DNA from: an uncultured Mycoplasmatota bacterium
Lineage (GTDB): Bacteria; Bacillota_I; Bacilli_A; RF39; UBA660
Assembly: GCA_948469295.1 (NCBI GenBank)
Contig: CAOKLK010000045.1
Span: 1-5,992, forward strand
Direction: 5' to 3'
Length of the DNA stretch: 5,992 nt
Shown here in pieces: positions 1 through 5,344 of the stretch. The notes under the pieces were generated by a model. The model saw nothing but the letters and a program-made list of their open reading frames with translations, had not been told where the DNA came from and did no database searches. Each line of letters begins with the position of its first letter. Position 1 is the first letter of the stretch. The position numbers and the translations under genes are program-made.

Positions 1-97
1 TAGTTTCGCTTCCTTTTTTTTGTGCAAATAATACCCCAAGAGCAGCACCAAGGATTGCACCTTTTACTAAAGTTCCAAATCCACTTTTCTTACTCAT
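1..97 (-). CDS. YtxH-domain protein, partial (N-terminal 32 residues)
   Basis: Only the first 32 codons are present; the gene runs off the left edge. The visible protein starts MSKKSGFG, then has a short Gly/Ala-rich hydrophobic segment (about residues 9-25) and ends in FAQKKGSET. This is the usual YtxH layout: a small-residue membrane helix followed by FAP(K)xGxET, after which family members continue as a cytoplasmic coiled coil. YtxH proteins are small envelope/general-stress proteins of unclear biochemical role. The start is firm: an AAGGAGGG ribosome binding site lies at 107-114, and the ATG overlaps the TGA of the upstream gene in an ATGA junction (94-97), so translation is probably coupled. 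It is the last visible gene of the operon that begins at 1983. In Bacillus subtilis ytxH sits next to ytxG (DUF948), and the same pairing appears here. Confidence 0.78.
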   Translation of the reverse strand, partial: MSKKSGFGTLVKGAILGAALGVLFAQKKGSET

Positions 98-405
98 TTT
101 CTTTTTCCCTCCTTCTTTTTGCCAGAAATTACTTTTGGTTCGTCATCTTTTATAAAGATTTTCGCAATAAATCCCATAATGGCATCAACAACTTTATCAG
201 TTACTAATACAACTTTATCAGTTGCTGTATCAATAATATGAAATAATCCATCCAGTGATCTCATTTTTTCTTTAATGTCATCCATCACTCGTTGGGCTTT
301 TCCAAGTAACACAATAAAACGAAGTCCTAAAATAATTCCAACAAGTAAAATAATAATCAATAAAATATAAATAACAATAGGTAAAAATTCTAACCAAAAA
401 TTCAT
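94..405 (-). CDS. Small membrane protein, DUF948/YtxG-like
   Basis: The product is a 103-residue protein with one strong hydrophobic helix at about residues 6-33, rich in Ile and Leu. A cytoplasmic, amphipathic stretch (36-80) follows, with a duplicated heptad TDKVVLV/TDKVVDA at 63-76, and then a very basic tail (GKKKEGKRK). One N-terminal helix followed by a helical region is the organisation of DUF948 proteins such as YtxG, and the gene is followed directly by a YtxH gene as in the ytxGH arrangement. The family assignment rests on architecture and context, not on a strong motif. Both ends are ATGA overlaps: with the upstream gene at 402-405 and with the ytxH-like gene at 94-97. The nearest Shine-Dalgarno-like sequence (GAGAGG) is about 13 bases from the ATG, which is far, so initiation probably depends on coupling. 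Its biochemical function is unknown. Confidence 0.72.
   Translation of the reverse strand: MNFWLEFLPIVIYILLIIILLVGIILGLRFIVLLGKAQRVMDDIKEKMRSLDGLFHIIDTATDKVVLVTDKVVDAIMGFIAKIFIKDDEPKVISGKKKEGKRK
188..223 (-). repeat. In-frame 21-bp tandem duplication (heptad repeat)
   Basis: The 15-base word acaactttatcagtt occurs at 188-202 and again at 209-223, giving a period of 21 bases, or seven codons. It encodes the repeated TDKVV of the DUF948-like protein. A duplication of exactly one heptad in frame would lengthen a coiled coil without changing its register. Confidence 0.7.
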
Positions 406-1325
406 GATATTTCACAATCCTCTCTTGTTTCATACATGGAATCAATCAAATCAAACAAATCATTTTCTAAGGTTTCATCCTCTAATTTTTCTTCAAATGA
501 TCTTTTTGGAGCTTCTTCAATCACTTCCAATTTTTCTTCTTTCAATTTAACTGGTTCTTCTATATTAAATGAAGGTAAATCCATAATTGGTTCTTCTTTT
601 TTAGAAACTGGTATCACTTCTTCTGCACTTTCCACTAAAAAATCGTCTAAACTTTTTCTTGATTCACGTGTTTGTTCATAAAATCCAGAAGCAGAAGTAC
701 TTAATGTTTTTTCAATATCCTCTTCTAGTGTTCCAAATGCCTTTTTTCGTACACTATCTACATCAATCGTTTTTACATCATCATTTCGTAAAACAATATC
801 CTCTTTTTTATAATTTTTATCAAGAACTCCATAAACAGGAGAAATTACTGGAGAAGGTGTAAACTTACGTGTTTCATTTCGAGTAACTTCCTTACTCTTT
901 CGAATTTCTTTATAATCATAATCTCGTGATACTTCTTTTTTAATTGGTTCCTTTGGTAAAACTTTTGTTCTTCTCTCAATTGGTTCATAAGTATCATAAT
1001 TCGTATTTCGATTCATCACACGTGTTTTTATTTCTTTAGTTGCTTCAAGTTCCAAAGGAGGTTTCGGTTCTTCCTTCTTCACAACTTCAAATTCTTTTTC
1101 ATCAAAAACTGGAAAATTAAATGTTGGTTCCGCTTTAAAAAGCTCTCGATCACTAACAATATCATCTTCCCCATCAAAAGTCATTTTCACAGCATCTTTT
1201 CGTTTACCTAACTCCTTATTGGGAACTACAGCCTTTTTCGTTACAACCTTTTCTTCCTCTTCTGCAGGAATCTCAACCTCTTCCACCTCAAATAATACAT
1301 CTTTTAACTTATTTAGTAATCCCAT
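402..1325 (-). CDS. Acidic, mostly disordered protein with a conserved-looking SPVISPVYG motif; function unknown
   Basis: The product has 307 residues and no transmembrane segment or recognisable enzyme domain. It begins with a short amphipathic helix (MGLLNKLKDVLF, 1-12) that could contact the membrane. Long stretches rich in Glu, Lys, Pro and Arg follow and look intrinsically disordered. Two islands stand out: KFTPSPVISPVYG with LDKNYKKEDI (154-177), and a hydrophobic C-terminal helix ENDLFDLIDSMYE (287-299). Both look like short linear binding motifs. I recall similar FTPSPVISPVYG-type islands in uncharacterised Firmicutes proteins but know no function. An upstream in-frame ATG at 1376 exists, but the start at 1325 is preferred: it has an AAGGAAGG site seven bases upstream, and the longer form would overlap the lipoprotein gene by 38 bases. 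The gene sits between a lipoprotein and two membrane proteins, so a cytoplasmic adaptor role at the membrane is a guess. The stop overlaps the next start (ATGA, 402-405). Confidence 0.8.
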   Translation of the reverse strand: MGLLNKLKDVLFEVEEVEIPAEEEEKVVTKKAVVPNKELGKRKDAVKMTFDGEDDIVSDRELFKAEPTFNFPVFDEKEFEVVKKEEPKPPLELEATKEIKTRVMNRNTNYDTYEPIERRTKVLPKEPIKKEVSRDYDYKEIRKSKEVTRNETRKFTPSPVISPVYGVLDKNYKKEDIVLRNDDVKTIDVDSVRKKAFGTLEEDIEKTLSTSASGFYEQTRESRKSLDDFLVESAEEVIPVSKKEEPIMDLPSFNIEEPVKLKEEKLEVIEEAPKRSFEEKLEDETLENDLFDLIDSMYETREDCEIS

Positions 1326-1332
1326 GATTGCA

Positions 1333-1340
1333 CCTTCCTT
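1333..1340 (-). promoter_or_regulatory. Ribosome binding site deciding the start at 1325
   Basis: AAGGAAGG on the minus strand lies seven bases before the ATG at 1325. The first two A's belong to the TAA stop of the lipoprotein gene (1339-1341), so termination and re-initiation are physically coupled. This favours the 307-residue form over the upstream ATG at 1376. Confidence 0.75.
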
Positions 1341-1983
1341 ATTTGATAAAATCCGTATCTGGTACTTCATCTTCATTTTTATATTGATCGTATTGTTCTA
1401 CTATTTCCAAATAATTGCTTTCTGATTTTGCAGTTTCAAAAATATTATACTCTAGCTCATTGGAATTTAAAACATTATCTCCCATCAAACTCCCCAGAAC
1501 AGTATCATTGTAGGTAACGGACTCCAAAATTGCAATTGCATATGCAATTGAACCCTTAATATCCTTTTCTGTTACTATCACTTCTATTTTAGCATAATTA
1601 TACATGATTTCAATAAAATATTTGTCATTTTCTAATTGCTTCACTTGCAAATAGCCAAAATGATCTTGATATTGAATTGCCTTCGAATAATAAAAAGCAT
1701 CACTCTCTTCATAATCTACTCGAACTCGATGAAAATAACTTACGACATCAACATAAAGATAAAAAGGATATTTTTCATTATAAATAACTTCATTATAATC
1801 ATGACTATCAATTGTTTTCATCCCATTTGGAAGATAATACTTATATCCTGTTCGATAAATATTAGTAATAGATACATTACTTGTAATTCCATTTTTCAAA
1901 AGTGTATCAATAGATTCATCAAAAGTACTAGAGCAACCTGCTAAAAAAAAGCAACACACAATTAACAAAAGGCATTTTTTCAT
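1339..1983 (-). CDS. Putative lipoprotein of unknown function
   Basis: The product has 214 residues and starts with a clear lipoprotein signal peptide: MKK, a hydrophobic core, and the lipobox LAGC at 14-17. It is therefore expected to be lipidated at Cys17 and anchored on the outer face of the membrane. The mature part has no motif I can name. A conserved-looking beginning (GYKYYLPNGM, 46-55) is followed by alternating Tyr/Val/Ile strands (72-137), suggesting a mostly beta fold. An alpha-helical part (142-156) and an acidic tail follow. Tyr is very frequent. The start is well supported by GGAGGT at 1989-1994, five bases from the ATG, downstream of a good promoter. It is the first gene of a four-gene operon with the disordered protein, the DUF948-like protein and the YtxH-like protein, so the products could form an envelope-associated set. 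No function should be assigned from sequence alone. Confidence 0.85.
   Translation of the reverse strand: MKKCLLLIVCCFFLAGCSSTFDESIDTLLKNGITSNVSITNIYRTGYKYYLPNGMKTIDSHDYNEVIYNEKYPFYLYVDVVSYFHRVRVDYEESDAFYYSKAIQYQDHFGYLQVKQLENDKYFIEIMYNYAKIEVIVTEKDIKGSIAYAIAILESVTYNDTVLGSLMGDNVLNSNELEYNIFETAKSESNYLEIVEQYDQYKNEDEVPDTDFIK
1531..1550. repeat. Nested perfect palindromes inside the lipoprotein gene
   Basis: CAATTGCATATGCAATTG at 1533-1550 is a perfect 18-base palindrome. The overlapping TGCAATTGCA at 1531-1540 is a second perfect one. Both lie in codons for the peptide SIAYAIAI. The symmetry may be a by-product of Ile-Ala-Tyr-Ala-Ile codons, or it could be a protein-binding or hairpin site. Confidence 0.6.
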
Positions 1984-2008
1984 AGATTACCTCCAAACTT
2001 TATTTCAA

Positions 2009-2037
2009 ATTATATCAAAAATATACAAAGTTAACAA
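2009..2037 (-). promoter_or_regulatory. Promoter of the lipoprotein-to-ytxH operon (housekeeping sigma type)
   Basis: On the minus strand, TTGTTA (2032-2037) and a perfect TATAAT (2009-2014) are separated by 17 bases. A TG sits one base upstream of the -10 (2016-2017), making an extended -10. The predicted transcript starts near 2002 and has a leader of about 19 bases containing the GGAGGT ribosome binding site. No operator or riboswitch is apparent in so short a leader. Confidence 0.75.
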
Positions 2038-2063
2038 GTGGAAGAAATTCTCAAAAAATCCAA

Positions 2064-2699
2064 TCAGATCTTCTTTTTCGTTGCTTTTAAATAATATATT
2101 GGCTGTCCCATATTCGAAAACTTTTCTTCATACTCCGTTTTCACATTAAATAAATCTGTTTGATGAAGATGCAAAGAAACCTCATCCAAAAGATACCCAT
2201 TTTGACTAAAATCAACCAAACTACTTTCAAATAAAACTGGATGATCCGTTTTTTGAATAATTTCACAATTTCCTTCAAAAAGAGTATCATAAATAGTTAA
2301 AAAAGTAGTACTGGTAAGTCTCCTTTCATGATGACGATTTTTCGGCCAAGGATCTGAAAAATTTAAATAAATCACTTCAATATCATGATTAAAAATTTGT
2401 GGTAAATTCTTAGCATCCACACAAATAAATTTCAAATTAGATAATTGTTCCAAATTTGCTTTTTCAATCGCCCTTACCAAAACACTATCATACTTTTCTA
2501 CTCCAATAAAATTAATATTAGGAAATTCTTTTGCCATTCCAATCAAAAAATTTCCTTTTCCACATCCAATTTCCAACCGAATAGGATTTTGATTAGAAAA
2601 CAAAGAAGAAATCTTCCCATAATAATCCAAAGGATTTTCTATAAAATAAGAACTACTTTTTAAAATTTCTGAAGCATTCTTAACATTTCTTAAACGCAT
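2064..2699 (-). CDS. trmB: tRNA (guanine-N7-)-methyltransferase TrmB
   Basis: TrmB uses S-adenosylmethionine to methylate guanine 46 in the variable loop of tRNAs, in the cytoplasm. The 211-residue product has the usual family length and motifs in order: the MRLRN start typical of TrmB, the SAM-binding loop EIGCGKG (43-49), an acidic residue in IGVEKYD (65-71), YLNFSDPWPK followed by RHHERRL (111-128), KTDH (150-153), and TEYEEKF with GQPIY near the end (188-202). SDPWPK/RH-RRL and TEYEEKF are the tRNA-binding and catalytic signatures. The frame stays open to an ATG at 2789, but that extension would overlap the divergent coiled-coil gene and adds sequence not typical of TrmB, so Met at 2699 is chosen. 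No strong Shine-Dalgarno sequence precedes it. It is transcribed alone or by read-through; the next operon downstream has its own promoter. Confidence 0.95.
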   Translation of the reverse strand: MRLRNVKNASEILKSSSYFIENPLDYYGKISSLFSNQNPIRLEIGCGKGNFLIGMAKEFPNINFIGVEKYDSVLVRAIEKANLEQLSNLKFICVDAKNLPQIFNHDIEVIYLNFSDPWPKNRHHERRLTSTTFLTIYDTLFEGNCEIIQKTDHPVLFESSLVDFSQNGYLLDEVSLHLHQTDLFNVKTEYEEKFSNMGQPIYYLKATKKKI

Positions 2700-2752
2700 A
2701 CAATCACTACTTTCTAAAAATTTGCATATATTGTTAATAAGGGAGGTCAAAA
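2700..2752. promoter_or_regulatory. Divergent intergenic region between trmB and the coiled-coil gene
   Basis: These 53 bases must serve both genes unless trmB is read from upstream. A -10-like TATATT lies at 2727-2732 for the plus-strand gene, but no convincing -35 precedes it. On the minus strand a TTGACC box (2745-2750) could be a -35 for trmB, but no good -10 follows at the right distance. The -35 candidate overlaps the neighbour's ribosome binding site region. The promoter positions are therefore tentative. Confidence 0.3.
2741..2747 (+). promoter_or_regulatory. Strong ribosome binding site for a GTG start
   Basis: GGGAGGT lies five bases before the GTG at 2753. It is a near-perfect Shine-Dalgarno sequence and the main reason to accept GTG here over any of the later in-frame ATG codons. 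Confidence 0.85.
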
Positions 2753-3091
2753 GTGAAAAAAGATCGAAATACTTTTTTTGAAAGTTCAAACATGAATATG
2801 GCTTTCACACAACCAGGAATGGTTCCAATGATGGTCCCACCTGTTGCACAAGCACAAGCAAGTCAAAGCTTCTATTCCAATACTGGAGCACCCATGATGA
2901 ATACTCCAATGCCTACTCCATATGGAATTTCGACTACCAATGATTCTACCATAAGCGAACTAGAAAGTCGAATGGCAAAATTAGAAAGAAGCATCAATCG
3001 ACTAGAAAATCGTTTAAACAAAATAGAAGGATCTACATACTATTCTACGGAAAACTATGAAAGTTCATCAAGTGGAATGTATATGGTTTAA
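2753..3091 (+). CDS. Met/Pro/Gln-rich low-complexity protein with C-terminal coiled coil; function unknown
   Basis: The product has 112 residues, starts at GTG, and has no signal peptide or membrane helix. The first 60 residues are low complexity, rich in Met, Pro, Ala, Gln, Ser and Thr, with PMM blocks (GMVPMMVPP at 22-30, APMMNTP at 46-52). Residues 67-91 form a textbook coiled coil: I67, L70, M74, L77, I81, L84, L88 and I91 follow strict 3-4 spacing. It contains RMAKLE (73-78) and RLNKIE (87-92), both fitting the R-h-x-x-h-E trimerisation pattern. The tail is Tyr/Ser-rich (YYSTENYESSSSGMYMV). This composition resembles small spore-coat or surface-layer proteins of Firmicutes, but I recognise no named family. 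It is monocistronic, diverges from trmB, and ends in a strong terminator at 3100-3121. Its stop TAA shares three bases with the convergent flippase stop. Confidence 0.85.
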   Translation: MKKDRNTFFESSNMNMAFTQPGMVPMMVPPVAQAQASQSFYSNTGAPMMNTPMPTPYGISTTNDSTISELESRMAKLERSINRLENRLNKIEGSTYYSTENYESSSSGMYMV

Positions 3092-4740
3092 ATACTTATC
3101 TTACCAAAGGTAAGTTTTTTTATAATTTTCGATAAATACTCTTTCCCAAAAACTTCTTGTAAAATTCCCATTTTATAACTAATAAATAAATAAACAACTG
3201 CACCAACAATAGAAATAATTCCGACATATATGATACAAGAAAATTTACTATCATAAGAAATTGGAAGCAACATTTTCAAAAAAACTACAGCCAAAATCAT
3301 CAAACATAAAGGAATCATAAGTTTCTTTAACATTTGGAAAACAGAAGTATAAGAAAGATCATGATCCTTTTTCAAAATACGAAGAGCTAAAAGAATACTA
3401 GAAGAATATCCAAGTATAGTAGCAACACCAGCTCCGATATAAGGTGGAAGCCCAAAATGATGAAACAAAAACATCAAAGGAATATCTAAAAATCCGTTTA
3501 AGAAAAATCCAAACAAAGAAGAAAAATAAACCGCTTTAAACTTATTTAAACTTTGCAAAGTAGAAGAAGTAACCATATATAAATTAAAAAATAAAGTAAT
3601 AAATATAAACAATGAAAAAATAAATGCTCCTAATTCATTATAACCATAAAAAATACTCCATACTGGTTTACTAAGCAAAGATAATCCTACTACCATTGGA
3701 AAACAAACTACTAAAATAATTTGCAAAGCTTTATTAAACTTAAAATTAACAGTTTTCCATTTTTTCAAGGTATATGCTTCTACAATATTTGGAATCAAAC
3801 TAACACTCATTCCTGCCGCAATCGAAGAAACAATCATCGAAATCTTAGAAGACCAAGTAGTAATTGTAGTTGTAATAAATTCAACATTCGTTGCATCAAA
3901 TCCAAAATAATCAAGCATTCGTAAAATAAAAACCATATCAATAAAATTATAAATAGAAATAGCAATATCAATCACAATAAATGGAATGGCATACATCACT
4001 ATTTTCTTTAAAATTGCTTTATTAGAAATGTCATCTTTCTCATAAGTTTCAACAAAACCAAGTTCCTTTTTATTCTTTCGAATCTTACAAAGAATATACA
4101 AAGTTGCAGAAATTCCTCCCGCAAAAGCTCCAAAAACAGAAATTCCAACAGCACTTGTTAAGGAAAGATGAAAGACATTCAAAAAAAGATAACTTCCTCC
4201 AAGAACAAACAAAATACGGACAATTTGTTCAATCAACTGACTTTTACTAGATTCTCGAACAATATTATGTCCTTGCAAATACCCTTTCGAAACACTTAAA
4301 TAAGGAATGACCAAAATAGCAAAAGAAACACACCGAATTACAAAAGTTACATCCTCTATCGTATTTCCTCCACTTAAATCTCCTAAAATTACTTGTGCGA
4401 TCAAAGAAGCATTAAAAAATAACAAAAGAAAAACAACCACCGAAATAAAGGATATCAAATGTTTTCCCAACCGATAAGCACGTATTTTAGCATCCATCTT
4501 TCCAAGCGTATTAAACTCATTTATGACCTTACTAATTGCAATGGGTAATCCAGCTGAAGATATATCTAAAAAAATAACATAAATATTATAAGCATAAGCA
4601 TAAAGTGCAGCACCTTGAACCCCAATCATAGCATAAAATGGAATGACATATAACATTCCTAAAATTTTTACTATTACAATAGATAATGTTGCAATAATCG
4701 TTCCTTCAACAAAAGAACTCTTCTTCATAAAATCACTCAT
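3088..4740 (-). CDS. Polytopic lipid-linked oligosaccharide flippase, SpoVB/YtgP(MurJ)-like (MATE/MOP superfamily)
   Basis: The product has 550 residues with roughly 14 hydrophobic segments spread evenly along the chain. This matches the length and topology of the MOP-superfamily flippases that move lipid-linked wall precursors (lipid II or related) outward across the cytoplasmic membrane. Family hallmarks are the N-terminal KILGMLYVIPFYAMIG (25-40), GLPIAISK (64-71), GYLQGHN followed by SQLIEQIVRI (153-177), SLIPNIVEA (314-322) and LQSLNK (395-400). The pattern fits the Firmicutes YtgP/SpoVB/YabM branch best. Which member it is (essential MurJ-type YtgP or sporulation SpoVB) cannot be decided here. 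Its ATG overlaps the TGA of the Cse60-like gene (4737-4740), and the ribosome binding site is weak (AGTAAAGA), so translation is probably coupled; Met5 is an alternative start. No terminator follows its stop, and transcription may continue antisense to the coiled-coil gene. Confidence 0.88.
   Translation of the reverse strand: MSDFMKKSSFVEGTIIATLSIVIVKILGMLYVIPFYAMIGVQGAALYAYAYNIYVIFLDISSAGLPIAISKVINEFNTLGKMDAKIRAYRLGKHLISFISVVVFLLLFFNASLIAQVILGDLSGGNTIEDVTFVIRCVSFAILVIPYLSVSKGYLQGHNIVRESSKSQLIEQIVRILFVLGGSYLFLNVFHLSLTSAVGISVFGAFAGGISATLYILCKIRKNKKELGFVETYEKDDISNKAILKKIVMYAIPFIVIDIAISIYNFIDMVFILRMLDYFGFDATNVEFITTTITTWSSKISMIVSSIAAGMSVSLIPNIVEAYTLKKWKTVNFKFNKALQIILVVCFPMVVGLSLLSKPVWSIFYGYNELGAFIFSLFIFITLFFNLYMVTSSTLQSLNKFKAVYFSSLFGFFLNGFLDIPLMFLFHHFGLPPYIGAGVATILGYSSSILLALRILKKDHDLSYTSVFQMLKKLMIPLCLMILAVVFLKMLLPISYDSKFSCIIYVGIISIVGAVVYLFISYKMGILQEVFGKEYLSKIIKKLTFGKISI
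3100..3121 (+). terminator. Rho-independent terminator of the coiled-coil gene, inside the flippase coding region
   Basis: A perfect 6-bp stem CTTACC/GGTAAG with an AAA loop (3100-3114) is followed by seven T's (3115-3121). It starts eight bases after the plus-strand stop codon. On the opposite strand the same bases encode LTFG near the C-terminus of the flippase. There the hairpin is not followed by a T run, so it should terminate only plus-strand transcription. Confidence 0.85.
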
Positions 4741-4916
4741 TCTTTACTATTATATATTACCAAAGCGGAAAAACAATAAATCTGCTCTTCTCCAAATATT
4801 GTTGCAGAAACTGCATACTTAATATCAATTATATCACCATTGAAAGAAGAAAGAAAACCATTTATTTTTTCTTCCAAATCTTTCTCATGAGATTCATCAA
4901 AACACTTTACTTTCAC
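4737..4916 (-). CDS. Small Cse60-like protein (DUF2758 type)
   Basis: The product is a 59-residue soluble protein with a compact fold pattern: strand KVKCF, helix ESHEKDLEEKINGFLSSF (8-25), strand DIIDIKYAVSA (28-38), then strand QIYCFSALVIY (45-55). This beta-alpha-beta-beta layout, with LEEKIN, DIKYAVSA and IYCFSALVIY, matches the small Cse60-type proteins. In Bacillus subtilis Cse60 is a sporulation sigma-E regulon member of unknown biochemistry. The GTG at 4916 is chosen as start because AGGTGA (4921-4926) is well placed and the protein then has the family length of about 60. An ATG at 5018 in the same frame would add 34 atypical residues and overlap the divergent gene at 5001. The stop overlaps the flippase ATG (ATGA), so the two are made together. 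I saw no sigma-E-type promoter. Confidence 0.72.
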   Translation of the reverse strand: MKVKCFDESHEKDLEEKINGFLSSFNGDIIDIKYAVSATIFGEEQIYCFSALVIYNSKE

Positions 4917-4920
4917 GATA

Positions 4921-4926
4921 TCACCT
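4921..4926 (-). promoter_or_regulatory. Ribosome binding site deciding the GTG start at 4916
   Basis: AGGTGA on the minus strand, extending as AGGTGAT, is complementary to the 16S rRNA 3' end and lies four bases from the GTG. It supports the 59-residue form of the Cse60-like protein over the longer frame from 5018. Confidence 0.65.
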
Positions 4927-4948
4927 AAAAAAAGAATATCACATCTTC

Positions 4949-4978
4949 TTGTCGAAAAAAGAACAACCATGTTATAAT
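4949..4978 (+). promoter_or_regulatory. Promoter of the Listeria-Bacteroides-repeat gene
   Basis: A perfect TATAAT (4973-4978) is preceded by TG one base upstream (4970-4971, extended -10). TTGTCG (4949-4954) lies 18 bases upstream of the -10 and is a 4/6 -35 match. The transcript would start near 4985, leaving a leader of only about 16 bases that contains the AAAGGA/GGATGG ribosome binding site. It lies in the region shared with the divergent Cse60-like gene. Confidence 0.6.
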
Positions 4979-5000
4979 TCAAAAAAAGGATGGGAATTCT

Positions 5001-5303
5001 ATGAAAAAAAAGACACATTATATTTTAATAATAATAACAACTATTTTCTTAATACTAGGAATTGTATTTATTTATCAAAGTAATACATGTACACTAAATC
5101 TCTATGTAGATAATAATCTTTATAAATCTATTAAAATAAAAAAAGATCGTCCAATCACAGACATTGAAAAACCAGAAAAAGATGGCTACTTATTTATGGG
5201 ATGGTATGACGAAGAAAATAATGTTTTTAATTTTGAAAATGGAACAAAAAAAAGCATAAATATTTATGCTCGTTTTGGAAAAATTGAAACAAATAATGAA
5301 TAA
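5001..5303 (+). CDS. Small membrane-anchored protein with one Listeria-Bacteroides (InlB B-type) repeat
   Basis: The product has 100 residues. MKKK and a hydrophobic helix (7-25) form an uncleaved signal anchor or signal peptide. Cys30 is not in a lipobox, because Ser stands at -3. The outer part has one beta-rich repeat, about 47-93: KKDRPITDIEKPEKDGY, FMGWYDEENN, then FNFENGTKK and INIYARFGK. The GY-F-GWY core and final IYARF are hallmarks of the Listeria-Bacteroides repeat (Flg_new) family, usually found in tandem in large surface adhesins. A free-standing single repeat on a membrane anchor is a minimal version. The ATG follows AAAGGA (4985-4990) and a promoter at 4949-4978. The gene is monocistronic and convergent with the leucine-rich repeat gene, whose BspA-type repeats often occur with this domain in gut surface proteins. 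No clear terminator is visible in the 41-base gap that follows. Confidence 0.85.
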   Translation: MKKKTHYILIIITTIFLILGIVFIYQSNTCTLNLYVDNNLYKSIKIKKDRPITDIEKPEKDGYLFMGWYDEENNVFNFENGTKKSINIYARFGKIETNNE

Positions 5304-5344
5304 AAAATTTTCTCTAAACTAATATTAACCAAAAGAAAAATAAT

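Noticed and set aside
552..588. DLPSFN segment of the disordered protein as an FtsZ-tail-like motif
   Set aside because: The resemblance is limited to a few residues and lacks the flanking basic residues of FtsZ tails.
436..681. Open frame on the plus strand, antisense to the disordered-protein gene
   Set aside because: It is a Ser/Phe-rich mirror of Glu/Lys-rich codons with no ribosome binding site. Similar antisense frames at 22-207, 659-862, 1219-1425, 1636-1944, 2445-2663 and 3721-3924 were rejected for the same reasons.
1326..1376. Upstream start for the disordered protein at 1376
   Set aside because: It lies within the lipoprotein coding region, whereas the ATG at 1325 has a strong, well-spaced ribosome binding site.
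2041..2063. Terminator after trmB
   Set aside because: A T run (TTTTTT) is present, but the only stem before it is a 4-bp GATC/GATT pairing including a G-U pair, which is too weak to call.
2700..2789. Upstream extension of TrmB to an ATG at 2789
   Set aside because: It would overlap the divergent GTG gene and its ribosome binding site, adds 30 residues unlike TrmB, and the family-typical MRLRN start lies at 2699.
4917..5018. Upstream extension of the Cse60-like protein to an ATG at 5018
   Set aside because: It would overlap the divergent gene at 5001, and the added residues are atypical. A better ribosome binding site serves the GTG at 4916.
5027..5090. Lipobox at Cys30 of the repeat protein
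   Set aside because: The residues before Cys are SNT rather than L-A/S-G/A, and the Cys lies several residues after the end of the hydrophobic helix.
5304..5344. Bidirectional terminator between the convergent genes
   Set aside because: Only a weak TTTTCT/AGAAAA pairing with a loop of about 20 bases is possible, with no GC-containing stem.
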